Shown piece after piece: positions 1-6,688 of a DNA stretch of 48,926 nt (position 1 is the stretch's first letter; every line of letters begins with the position of its first letter). Made by a program: the position numbers and the translations under genes. The stretch is from positions 1 through 48,926 of the forward strand of contig CANIGJ010000033.1 in NCBI GenBank assembly GCA_947467145.1, written 5' to 3'. This stretch comes from Rhodospirillaceae bacterium (GTDB lineage: Bacteria > Pseudomonadota > Alphaproteobacteria > Rhodospirillales > UBA2165). A model generated the notes under the pieces. The model was not told the origin of the DNA. It was given only the letters and a program-made list of their open reading frames with translations, and did not search any database.

Positions 1-59
1 CGGATGTCCTTCACCACCTGCTCAGCAGGCCTTTTGGGGATAGAGGATTTGGGTCTCAT
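1..59 (-). CDS. IS3-family transposase OrfA, N-terminal part
   Basis: The minus strand from ATG at 59-57 translates to MRPKSSIPKRPAEQVVKDIR and runs off the left edge. This matches from memory the conserved start of OrfA proteins of a common proteobacterial IS3 group, which continue into a helix-turn-helix DNA-binding domain. An AAGGA ribosome site lies 7 nt upstream of the ATG. OrfA normally works with a frameshifted OrfB carrying the DDE catalytic domain; neither the frameshift site nor OrfB is visible here. Recognition rests on 20 residues only. Confidence 0.65.
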   Translation of the reverse strand, partial: MRPKSSIPKRPAEQVVKDI

Positions 60-97
60 CTTCGTTCCTTCGTCACTTCGACGAGACCCAAATCCTC
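43..97. repeat. 15-bp perfect inverted repeat over the transposase start
   Basis: Arms 43-57 (GAGGATTTGGGTCTC) and 83-97 are perfect complements around a 25-nt loop. In the transposase mRNA the downstream arm covers the first codons and touches the start codon, while an AAGGA ribosome site lies in the loop. IS elements often use such hairpins to block translation of read-through transcripts from outside promoters; that role is inferred here. Confidence 0.7.
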
Positions 98-144
98 CTT
101 AAATCACAACCCCAAATCTGTGCCATCGGTGCTGACGGGGAACA

Positions 145-207
145 ATCGACCCCCAGCTTGCGGAAGGCCTCCACGATCGCATCGCCGCCGTCGAGATAAT
201 TCTTCAT
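145..207 (-). pseudogene. N-terminal fragment of a thiamine-diphosphate-dependent enzyme, cut by the IS
   Basis: The minus strand from ATG 207-205 gives MKNYLDGGDAIVEAFRKLGVD, with AGGGAG 7 nt upstream as ribosome site. This resembles the start of acetolactate synthase-like TPP enzymes, where the segment LDGGEAIVEAFRxLGVDYVF leads into the Glu-bearing cofactor region. After residue 21 the reading departs into insertion-sequence DNA and stops near 73. The remainder may survive beyond the left edge on the far side of the IS. The gene diverges from the monooxygenase at 339. Confidence 0.55.
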
Positions 208-338
208 GTTAGTACTCCCTGTTGACGGCATTTTCCGGGTTGGGACGGGCGGTGCAAGGGCAAAGGAAGCGCTTTTACCGGAATGACGCGGGACGCTAAG
301 ATGGGGGCATAAAAGAAATAAGGGCAGGGACCTCACGT

Positions 339-1520
339 ATGGCAAAGCTGGTTTACGACGCGCCGCCGACCTTCGGCCTGTTCCACGGTCCGCATCACGC
401 AACCAACCTCGATCCGACCTATGCCTTCCAGCGCGATCTGATGCTGATCGAGCATCTCGACCGCTTGGGCTTCGAGGAAGCCTGGATCGGCGAGCATCAT
501 TCGGGCGGCTTCGAGATCATCGCCGCACCCGAGGTTTTCATCGCCGCGGCCGCCGAACGCACCAAGCGCATCCGCCTGGGCACCGGCGTCAAATCGCTGC
601 CCTACCATCATCCCTTCATCGTCGCCGAAACGATGGCGCAGCTGGATCACCAAACACGCGGCCGCGTGATGTTCGGCGCCGGGCCGGGTGCTTTACCCAC
701 CGACGCGCAGATGTTCGGCCTCAAACCCGCCGATCTGCGCCCGCGCATGGAAGAGGCGCTGGACTGCATCGTGCCGCTGCTGCGCGGCGAAACGGTGACG
801 CGCAGAACCGATTGGTTTGAGCTGAACAACGCGCGCCTCAGCGTCGGCTGCTACACGCGCCCGACGATGGAACTGGCGGTGACCTCGATCCGCTCGCCGT
901 CCGGCGTGCTCAATGCCGGCAAGTACGGCGCGGGCGTCATGGTGCTGGGCGGCGTCGACGATGCCTCGCTCGAACATCACATGGCGAACTGGAAAATCTA
1001 CGAGGAGACCTGCGCCAAGTATGGCCATGTCGCCGATCGCGCCAAGTGGAAATTCACGATTCTGATGCACATCGCGGAAACGCGCGAGCAGGCGAAGAAG
1101 GACGTGCTCTACGGCCTGGAAAAATGGATCGGCTATTCCAACGATATCGTGCCCGCCGCCAACGCGGTGCCGCGCGGCCTGGCCGATCCCGTCGGTTACC
1201 TGCTCGAACAGCAACGCGCGATCATCGGCACGCCCGACGATGCGGTCGCCGAACTGACGCGCATGCGCGATAAATTGGGTGGCTTCGGCACCATCCTCGT
1301 GTTCCAGCATGATTGGGCGAATTGGCCCGCGACGCAGCGCAGCTTCGAGTTGATCGCTGAAGAGGTCCGCCCGCGTCTGAGCAACGCCAATTGGCTGCGC
1401 CAGGATTCGTACGATCGCAACGCCCCCAATCAGGAAACCAATCGCGCGCTGGCCCGTCAGGGCATCGTGGAAGCGACCGCGCGTTTCGAAGCCAACAAAA
1501 GCGGAAAGGCAGCAGAATAA
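339..1520 (+). CDS. LLM-class flavin-dependent monooxygenase (limonene monooxygenase-like)
   Basis: This 393-residue protein belongs to the bacterial luciferase-like TIM-barrel family, which uses reduced flavin and oxygen to oxidise small hydrophobic substrates. Visible family features are the N-terminal GLFHGPHH strand, the segment EEAWIGEHHSGGFE (about residues 43-56), RLGTGVKSLPYHHP (about 80-93) and GRVMFGAGPG (about 108-117). The length matches LimB-type limonene 1,2-monooxygenases, but the substrate cannot be read from sequence. A purine-rich leader precedes the ATG. The stop codon overlaps the ATG of the next gene (TAATG), so the two are translationally coupled. It needs a flavin reductase, which is not in this window. 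Confidence 0.9.
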   Translation: MAKLVYDAPPTFGLFHGPHHATNLDPTYAFQRDLMLIEHLDRLGFEEAWIGEHHSGGFEIIAAPEVFIAAAAERTKRIRLGTGVKSLPYHHPFIVAETMAQLDHQTRGRVMFGAGPGALPTDAQMFGLKPADLRPRMEEALDCIVPLLRGETVTRRTDWFELNNARLSVGCYTRPTMELAVTSIRSPSGVLNAGKYGAGVMVLGGVDDASLEHHMANWKIYEETCAKYGHVADRAKWKFTILMHIAETREQAKKDVLYGLEKWIGYSNDIVPAANAVPRGLADPVGYLLEQQRAIIGTPDDAVAELTRMRDKLGGFGTILVFQHDWANWPATQRSFELIAEEVRPRLSNANWLRQDSYDRNAPNQETNRALARQGIVEATARFEANKSGKAAE

Positions 1521-2419
1521 TGCAAGATCTTAACGGCAAGACCGCCTTCGTCACGGGCGGCGCCAGCGGCATCGGCCTCGGCCTCGCAGAAGCCTTCGTC
1601 GATCAGGGCATGAATGTGGTGATCGTCGATATCGAGCAGGCAGCGCTCGATAAGGCCAAGGCGAGCCTCGCGCAGAAATCGAACCGCGTGCATGCGATCA
1701 AGCTCGACGTTACCGACCGCGATGCCTATGCGCGTGCCGCCGACGAAGTGCAGGCCCTGTTCGGCAATCTGCATGTGTTGTGCAACAACGCCGGCGTCGC
1801 CTCGCGCGGCCTGGTGCAGAACGCGAGCTACGACGATTGGGATTGGACCCTCGGCGTCAATATCGGCGGGGTCGTCAACGGCATCCGCACCTTCCTGCCG
1901 CGCATGCTGGCGCATGGCGAGGGCGGGCATATCGTCAATACCTCGTCGATGGCGGGCCTCGGCTCGGCGCCCGGCAACGTCGTTTATTCGACGTCGAAAT
2001 ACGCCGTGGTGGGATTGAGCGAGGGGTTGCGCAAGGAACTCGGCCCTCAGAATATCGGCGTCACCGTGCTCTGCCCGGCGGCGGTGAAGACCAACTTCAA
2101 CCGCTCGGCGCGTAATCGCCCGGATACATTCGCCGATACCGGCACCGAACTCACCGAGGAATTCTACCAACTCGCCGACAAAAGCTTCGAGGGCGGCACG
2201 GAGCCGCGCGAGATGGGTGAGATGACGGTGACGGCGATTAAGGAGAACAAGCCGTACGTGCTGCCGCATCTGGAGATGAAGGCGAGCTTCGAAGCGCGCG
2301 TGAAAGGCATCCTGGAGTCCTGGACGACCGAGCCGGCCGATCCCAAGCGCGTCGCGTCGCAGAAATATCGCGGCGAGGCGTTCGCCAAAATCGGCGTCGG
2401 CAGCATCACGAAGGGCTAA
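1520..2419 (+). CDS. SDR-family NAD(P)-dependent oxidoreductase
   Basis: A classical short-chain dehydrogenase of 299 residues. It shows the nucleotide-binding TGGASGIG motif (residues 12-19), the NNAG strand, an SSM segment with the catalytic Ser, and the YSTSK catalytic Tyr/Lys pair. The start at 1520 is chosen because it opens directly on MQDLNGKTAFVTGG and overlaps the preceding stop; a longer reading from 1391 would run inside the upstream gene. Coupling to the flavin monooxygenase suggests it oxidises the alcohol or diol product of that enzyme, an inference from context. The C-terminal extension of about 50 residues after the core is usual for this subgroup. Confidence 0.93.
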   Translation: MQDLNGKTAFVTGGASGIGLGLAEAFVDQGMNVVIVDIEQAALDKAKASLAQKSNRVHAIKLDVTDRDAYARAADEVQALFGNLHVLCNNAGVASRGLVQNASYDDWDWTLGVNIGGVVNGIRTFLPRMLAHGEGGHIVNTSSMAGLGSAPGNVVYSTSKYAVVGLSEGLRKELGPQNIGVTVLCPAAVKTNFNRSARNRPDTFADTGTELTEEFYQLADKSFEGGTEPREMGEMTVTAIKENKPYVLPHLEMKASFEARVKGILESWTTEPADPKRVASQKYRGEAFAKIGVGSITKG

Positions 2420-2426
2420 GTCCCTA

Positions 2427-2494
2427 CCTCATGCTGAGCCTGTCGAAGGATAGGCAAGCGGCACCCCGCATGCTTCGACAAGCTCAGCATGAGG
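2427..2494. repeat. Dispersed palindromic repeat, 22-bp arms
   Basis: Arm 2427-2448 (CCTCATGCTGAGCCTGTCGAAG) is complementary to 2473-2494 with one mismatch, around a 24-nt loop, starting 7 nt after the SDR stop codon. This CTTCGACAAGCTCAGCATGAGG type is a widespread intergenic repeat in alphaproteobacterial genomes. It may act as a 3-prime mRNA stabiliser or terminator here, although no U-run follows it. Confidence 0.85.
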
Positions 2495-2504
2495 CCGTTG
2501 CTCT

Positions 2505-2520
2505 TGTTTCACGTGAAACA
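2505..2520. other. parS site (ParB-binding centromere element)
   Basis: The 16-mer TGTTTCACGTGAAACA is a perfect palindrome and identical to the canonical bacterial chromosomal parS consensus. ParB loads on such sites, spreads, and directs origin segregation with ParA. Chromosomal parS sites usually lie within a few hundred kilobases of the replication origin, so this window is probably origin-proximal or sits on a replicon with its own chromosomal-type Par system. No parA or parB gene is in the window. Confidence 0.85.
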
Positions 2521-2545
2521 GAACAAGAACGTCATGCGACGATCA

Positions 2546-2754
2546 ATGTCGATTTTTGTCGATACGGTGTCGATGTCGTGTCGATGCATTGTCGATCGCG
2601 CGCCTCGCGCTGAGATGGAAAAAGCGCGCGGTCAGTGAGCGGGATCGCGTACACTTGCGCGCAAAACCGCGCCCATCGTGTCGATCGCATTATTCATGTC
2701 GATGCATCGTATCGGCGTCGACAAATCTCGACATTTATCGACAAAAATCGACAT
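2546..2754. repeat. Two opposed, helically phased TGTCGAT arrays
   Basis: The plus strand has TGTCGAT at 2547, 2557, 2568, 2579 and 2590, at 10-11 bp steps, with further copies at 2679 and 2697. The opposite orientation follows: ATCGACA at 2737 and 2747, and one-mismatch copies at 2727 (CTCGACA) and 2717 (GTCGACA), at exact 10-bp steps. The outermost arms 2546-2564 and 2736-2754 form a 19-bp perfect inverted repeat. One-turn spacing places all copies on one face of the helix, as in iteron or centromere arrays and cooperative operators. No gene reads convincingly through this stretch. The 74 nt between 2755 and 2828 hold nothing else recognisable. Confidence 0.8.
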
Positions 2755-2828
2755 CGTTCTGGCGCGGTTCCCATCGCGCGCCGTATCGCGTTGATATGGT
2801 CGCAAGGTGCTCGGTGCGCAAGCGCGCC

Positions 2829-3572
2829 TCAGCTCTCGCGATCTTCCAGTTTTGGATACCATGTCGGGTGGCGGCCTTCGGGCGTCAGGTCGAAGATGTT
2901 CCACATGGGCATCAGGTCGGGCGCCATGCGCGGATCCTGTCCCGGGTCGGCGGTGCCGAAGCCCGCTTCACCGCTCCAGAAATGGCGGATGGCGCCGTCC
3001 CGCGTGCCGCCGACTTTACCGTCGGGCCGCGTGAAAACATGGATGCCGGCATAGTCGCTGCCATCAGGCGCGATGGCGTAATGATCGCGGCTGAACCGGT
3101 CGTCGATATCTTCGTACAGCCGCAGCCAATCCCAGCTGCGTTCGCGCTTGAACGTCACCAGCCGTTCGATGGGCGAGCGCGCGACGACGGCGAGCGAGAC
3201 GCGTTGTCCGATGGACGACGCTTCGCCGTTTAGCGCATCCAATAGGCCGGTGCACATGGGGCAGGGGCGTTCGCGGTCGCGCCCATACATGAAACTGTAG
3301 ACGACGAGCGTCTGCTTGTCGCCGAACAGGCCGACGAAATCGATGGGGCCTTCTTCGCCGATGAATTGATATTCTTCGGTCACCTCGCCGCCTGGCGGCA
3401 AGGCGCGGCGCATCTCGGCGACGCGCTCGATATGGCGGCGTAGCTCGATTTCCTCGGCCAGCAGTTCGTTGCGCGCGCGCCGATAGGCCGCACTATCGTT
3501 GGGGTAGTGATATTCGTTGCGGCTCGCCAGCGCCTTGGCCGGCACTAGGCCGTCTCGCGATGTCCCGTCCAT
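2829..3572 (-). CDS. DUF899 thioredoxin-like family protein
   Basis: A 247-residue protein of the DUF899 family, cytosolic proteins with a thioredoxin-like fold. The diagnostic region is LVVYSFMYGRDRERPCPMCT (about residues 89-108), with a CPMC pair at C104 and C107 in the active-site position, followed by an aromatic-rich C-terminal half (SWDWLRLYED). The start at 3572 is chosen because AGGAGG lies 6 nt upstream; the ATG at 3578 abuts the ribosome site and a longer reading to 3671 is unlike the family. No substrate is established for the family. It stands alone, with the phased repeat region downstream. Confidence 0.85.
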   Translation of the reverse strand: MDGTSRDGLVPAKALASRNEYHYPNDSAAYRRARNELLAEEIELRRHIERVAEMRRALPPGGEVTEEYQFIGEEGPIDFVGLFGDKQTLVVYSFMYGRDRERPCPMCTGLLDALNGEASSIGQRVSLAVVARSPIERLVTFKRERSWDWLRLYEDIDDRFSRDHYAIAPDGSDYAGIHVFTRPDGKVGGTRDGAIRHFWSGEAGFGTADPGQDPRMAPDLMPMWNIFDLTPEGRHPTWYPKLEDRES

Positions 3573-3721
3573 AACCATCCTCCTCGTATGAGTAAGGATA
3601 AGCGCCGGGCAGGCCCATCGGTTGCGCCGTCTCGCGGCCTTGTGAAGGCTATTCGCGGTGCGGATGGTCATTTTCGACGACTAATGATATTCGGTGAGCG
3701 ACAGCACTTTTCGAGGCGACA

Positions 3722-4447
3722 ATGGTGGATGGGGCGGCCAGCAATAATGTCGAATATGACGGCGGCGATCTCGAAGCCTTGTCGATCCTGAAGAATTACC
3801 AGAATTGGATTTTTGCGCGCGTCGCACCCTGCCTGGGCGGGACGGCGGCCGAGCTGGGTGCGGGCATCGGCTCCTTCAGCGCGCTCTTCGCGGGCAATGT
3901 CACCAGCCTCGACGCAATTGAGCCCTCGGCCACGTTGCAGGCGCGCCTGCAACAGACCGTGGGGCCGCTCGGCAATGTCCGCGTGCTGCACCAGACGGCG
4001 GAAGACTGGCTGACAGATACCGCGCCCGCGCACTACGACTGCGTGGTGATGATCAACGTGCTGGAACATATCCGCGACGACGCGGCCGTGCTCAGTGGCA
4101 TCTATGACAGGCTGAAGCCGGGCGGCCGCCTGATCGTGTTCGTTCCGGCGCTGCAATTCCTGTTCAGCAATATCGATCGCCAGGTCGGCCATTTCCGGCG
4201 CTACGAACGCACGGCGCTGCAAACGGTTCTGGCCGGCGCCGGGTTTCGCATCGCCGATCTACGCTTCTTCGATATGCTCGGCATCCTGCCGTGGCTTGTG
4301 ATGAACACCTGGCTCGGCAAGACGGAGTTCAATCCCGGCCTCGTCGGCTTGTACGACCGCATCGGCGTGCCGTTCACGCGCGCGGTCGAAAGCCTCGCTG
4401 CGCCGCCGCTCGGCAAGAACCTCATCGCTATCGCGGTGAAGGACTAG
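3722..4447 (+). CDS. Class I SAM-dependent methyltransferase
   Basis: A 241-residue Rossmann-fold methyltransferase of the Methyltransf_11/12 type. Motif I is ELGAGIG (44-50), an acidic loop with Asp and Glu follows (SLDAIEPS), and motif II/post-I reads YDCVVMINVLEHI, the usual UbiE-like signature. The C-terminal half has a hydrophobic segment (FFDMLGILPWLVMNTWLG) typical of enzymes acting on lipid or glycan-linked substrates. The substrate is not deducible. It is followed after 19 nt by a small membrane protein, so the two may be cotranscribed. Confidence 0.88.
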   Translation: MVDGAASNNVEYDGGDLEALSILKNYQNWIFARVAPCLGGTAAELGAGIGSFSALFAGNVTSLDAIEPSATLQARLQQTVGPLGNVRVLHQTAEDWLTDTAPAHYDCVVMINVLEHIRDDAAVLSGIYDRLKPGGRLIVFVPALQFLFSNIDRQVGHFRRYERTALQTVLAGAGFRIADLRFFDMLGILPWLVMNTWLGKTEFNPGLVGLYDRIGVPFTRAVESLAAPPLGKNLIAIAVKD

Positions 4448-4466
4448 GCGCGGGACGGGGCAGCCT

Positions 4467-4838
4467 ATGATCGCTCCGCCTCGCACCCGTTTTTTGTGGC
4501 AAGCCGGTGGTTTCATCTCGCTCGGCCTCGGCATTATCGGGATTCCGCTGCCGCTCTTGCCGACCACGCCGTTCATCCTGCTGGCGGCCTTCTGCTTCGC
4601 GCGCTCCTCGCCCCAGCTGCAGCTGTGGCTGGAGACGCATCCGCGCTTCGGCCCGATGATCGTCAATTGGCGTGAGAAGGGCGCGATCTCGAAACGCGCC
4701 AAGAGCTATTCGGTGGCGGTGATGATCGCCACACCGCTACTGTCGCTCGCCATCGGCGTGCCGGCCTGGGCGCTCGCGGCGCAGGTGTTGTGCTTGCTGG
4801 GGGCCGCGACCTTCGTGCTGACGCGGCCGAGCGCTTAA
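4467..4838 (+). CDS. DUF454 (YbaN-like) inner-membrane protein
   Basis: A 123-residue membrane protein matching the DUF454/YbaN family. The hallmark is a first membrane span ending in a Pro-rich turn, IGIPLPLLPTTPFILLAAFCFARSS written in part: IPLPLLPTTPF (about 27-37). The cytosolic segment WLETHPRFGPMIVNW follows, then a paired C-terminal hairpin of spans (VAVMIATPLLSLAIGV and ALAAQVLCLLGAATFVL). The function of the family is unknown. It sits just downstream of the methyltransferase and converges on the secreted protein at 4846. Confidence 0.88.
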   Translation: MIAPPRTRFLWQAGGFISLGLGIIGIPLPLLPTTPFILLAAFCFARSSPQLQLWLETHPRFGPMIVNWREKGAISKRAKSYSVAVMIATPLLSLAIGVPAWALAAQVLCLLGAATFVLTRPSA

Positions 4839-4845
4839 CCCGCGA

Positions 4846-5517
4846 CTAGTTACCGCGCGTCAAGGTCGGCTGCAGATGACCGACGGGACCATCGACACCA
4901 TCGCCAATAGCGGCGCCACAAACGCCGGCGTTGTTGATGTAGTTGATACCCTTGTTGACATCGAAATCGAATTTGATGGTCAGCGTGCTGGTGGGCGAGA
5001 TCACCATATTGCCCAGAGACGTGTCGCGGACCCGCCAATAGCCGCCGTCGGTGCATTGGTAATCGGCGTCGTTGGCGCAGACATGCCCGCCGTTGTCGAC
5101 ACGATTTTGCGTCGTCTGGGCCTGCTGGCAGGTCATGCCGCCGCCCATATTGTAAGGGCCGCCGGCGATGGTCTGAGAGATCGAGATGATCGGGCGCACC
5201 GCGACGTAAGTTCCGAAGGGCAGCGCCGCGCCGGAGAGATAATTGGCGACGGTCTGACCGGCGCTGACGCTCGCCGCATCGAATTCGAGCGGCGATCCGA
5301 AATAGAAAATCTGCCCGTCGTCGCGCTCGAAACCGAATTTCTGGATCGTGAATTTGTACATGCTGGCCGGCGCCTGGCATTTGTCGCCGTTGGCGAGCAC
5401 GAGGCCGGCCGTGCAATCTTGCGGGAAGGCGATGGCTTCTATCGACTGGATCAGCATAAAGGCGCTCGCCGCGGCAAGCGCGCCAATCCGCTGGAGGTGT
5501 TTCACGTCAGGCCTCAT
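4846..5517 (-). CDS. Secreted Cys-rich protein of unknown function
   Basis: I do not recognise the family. The 223-residue product has a cleavable signal peptide: basic start, hydrophobic core, likely cut after AIA at residue 29. The mature protein has six cysteines (contexts QDCTAG, DKCQAP, MTCQQA, HVCAND, YQCTDG, GVCGAA), consistent with three disulfides in the periplasm or outside the cell, and a beta-rich composition. No clear ribosome site precedes the ATG. It lies 24 nt downstream of an inverse-autotransporter barrel on the same strand and is probably cotranscribed, which hints at a surface partner role. Confidence 0.7.
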   Translation of the reverse strand: MRPDVKHLQRIGALAAASAFMLIQSIEAIAFPQDCTAGLVLANGDKCQAPASMYKFTIQKFGFERDDGQIFYFGSPLEFDAASVSAGQTVANYLSGAALPFGTYVAVRPIISISQTIAGGPYNMGGGMTCQQAQTTQNRVDNGGHVCANDADYQCTDGGYWRVRDTSLGNMVISPTSTLTIKFDFDVNKGINYINNAGVCGAAIGDGVDGPVGHLQPTLTRGN

Positions 5518-5541
5518 GTTCTAAAGTCATATTGTGCTGGT

Positions 5542-6549
5542 TCAATTGGAGCGGCCGATGACGACGCTGATGCCGTTGGTCGTGGCGACACGTTCGACGG
5601 CGATGGTGTTTTCGCGCCGCACCTTGTCCAAGGTATGATCGACCATGCTGGCCATCTCGTACGGCCGATCGGCGACGATCTTGCTGGCGGCACTGTTGCC
5701 GTCGGCGCCGAAGGCCAGGCTGAAGGACAGTTTCAGGAAGGCGTCGGTGGCATTGGTATTGTCGCGCGTGACGCCGCCTTCCATCCGCATGTAAGGCAGC
5801 GGCGTGATCTGCGCGCTATAGGTCTGGCCGACGATATCTTTTGGTGCATCGACCGACTTGTAGAGGAATTCCTTGCCGAACACCTTGGCCCACGGCAGGT
5901 AAGGCACCTGCACGCCAAGCTCGACGTCGCCACCGTTCAGCGGGCGTTCGGTGATGCCGGGCCCGACCACAGCCTTGCCCGATACGGCCCGGTAGAGATT
6001 CGTGTTAAGTTCGGCGACGCTGGTGCGCGCTTCCGCGCCTAGGCCGACGCGCGCGTGATCGTAGGGCGCCTCGTAATCGTAGAAGCCGTTGACGCCGAAC
6101 AGCGCCATGTTGTCGAAGGCGAGGCGGCGATAGCCAAGCCCGGCGTTGGTCGTATAGCGATCCTCGCCGAAGCGGCTTTGGCCGGCGAAGCGCAACTGGG
6201 TGAACACGGTATCGACCTTGCCCTCGGACTGATAGAGCGGCTGCACCGTCAGGATGCTGAAGATCGGGTTCTGCGAGCCCTGTTTGGAGGCTTCGATCTC
6301 GAAGCGCTTGAGCCAGTCGGGCGTGCCGTTGGGGCCGCTCAGCGAACTATTGACCCAATTGCGGAACGTCTGGACGGCGCTGTCCGCGACCATGGTCTCG
6401 GCGGCGCTCAAGGATCCGGCCGAGGCCGTTCCTGGCGTTCCGCCTGACAGCGGGGCCGGTGACGCGAGATTGGTAAGATCGCTGGCGGAGGCGAATGTTG
6501 AGCCGATCGTCAGAACGGCGACGGCAGTCAGAACCACGGATTTGGTCAC
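5542..6549 (-). CDS. Inverse-autotransporter (intimin/invasin-type) beta-barrel protein without passenger
   Basis: This 335-residue protein begins with a signal peptide (GTG start, GGGGGAA 2 nt upstream; likely cut after SASA) and matches the intimin/invasin beta-domain. Family-like segments include NPIFSILTVQPLYQ, DRYTTNAGLGYRRL, ALFGVNGFYDYE and HARVGLGAEART. The C-terminal RPYEMASMVDHTLDKVRRE resembles the helix that threads the pore in intimin. Inverse autotransporters normally continue into Ig-like passenger domains; here the protein ends about 20 residues after the helix, as in short YchO-like members. It would reside in the outer membrane. The secreted protein at 4846 follows at once. 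Confidence 0.8.
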   Translation of the reverse strand: MTKSVVLTAVAVLTIGSTFASASDLTNLASPAPLSGGTPGTASAGSLSAAETMVADSAVQTFRNWVNSSLSGPNGTPDWLKRFEIEASKQGSQNPIFSILTVQPLYQSEGKVDTVFTQLRFAGQSRFGEDRYTTNAGLGYRRLAFDNMALFGVNGFYDYEAPYDHARVGLGAEARTSVAELNTNLYRAVSGKAVVGPGITERPLNGGDVELGVQVPYLPWAKVFGKEFLYKSVDAPKDIVGQTYSAQITPLPYMRMEGGVTRDNTNATDAFLKLSFSLAFGADGNSAASKIVADRPYEMASMVDHTLDKVRRENTIAVERVATTNGISVVIGRSN

Positions 6550-6688
6550 GCTTCCCCCAAAAAGCGAGTGCCCCGGGCTGGGGCACGTGAGGCAAGCTAG
6601 ACTACGCCAGCAGTAATTAATGTGACTGACGTCACGCTTCGCGTCTTATGCGTAAACCAGCATATGCCGGCGGGAGCGGCCGAGCGGC

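Larger units (their letters stand above)
1..144 (-). mobile_element. End of an IS3-type insertion sequence (partial)
   Basis: The minus strand from 144 reads TGTTCCCCGTCAG, passes through an untranslated leader with a hairpin, and enters a transposase OrfA start at 59. The border at 144/145 is inferred because a recognisable coding sequence on the minus strand (145-207) loses its expected continuation exactly where a TGT end begins. The rest of the element lies outside the window, so the other terminal repeat and the target duplication cannot be seen. Confidence 0.65.

Noticed and set aside
2546..2754. CRISPR array
   Set aside because: Repeats are 7 bp at 10-11 bp spacing, in both orientations, with no spacer-sized intervals and no cas genes.
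2556..3233. Possible gene across the phased repeat region
   Set aside because: The frame translates the repeats and then runs antisense through the DUF899 gene; no ribosome site and no family resemblance.
6603..6640. TGACGTCA palindrome near 6625 as an operator
   Set aside because: Only 8 bp, located downstream of the lyase gene and upstream of the barrel gene, with no further symmetry or repeats.
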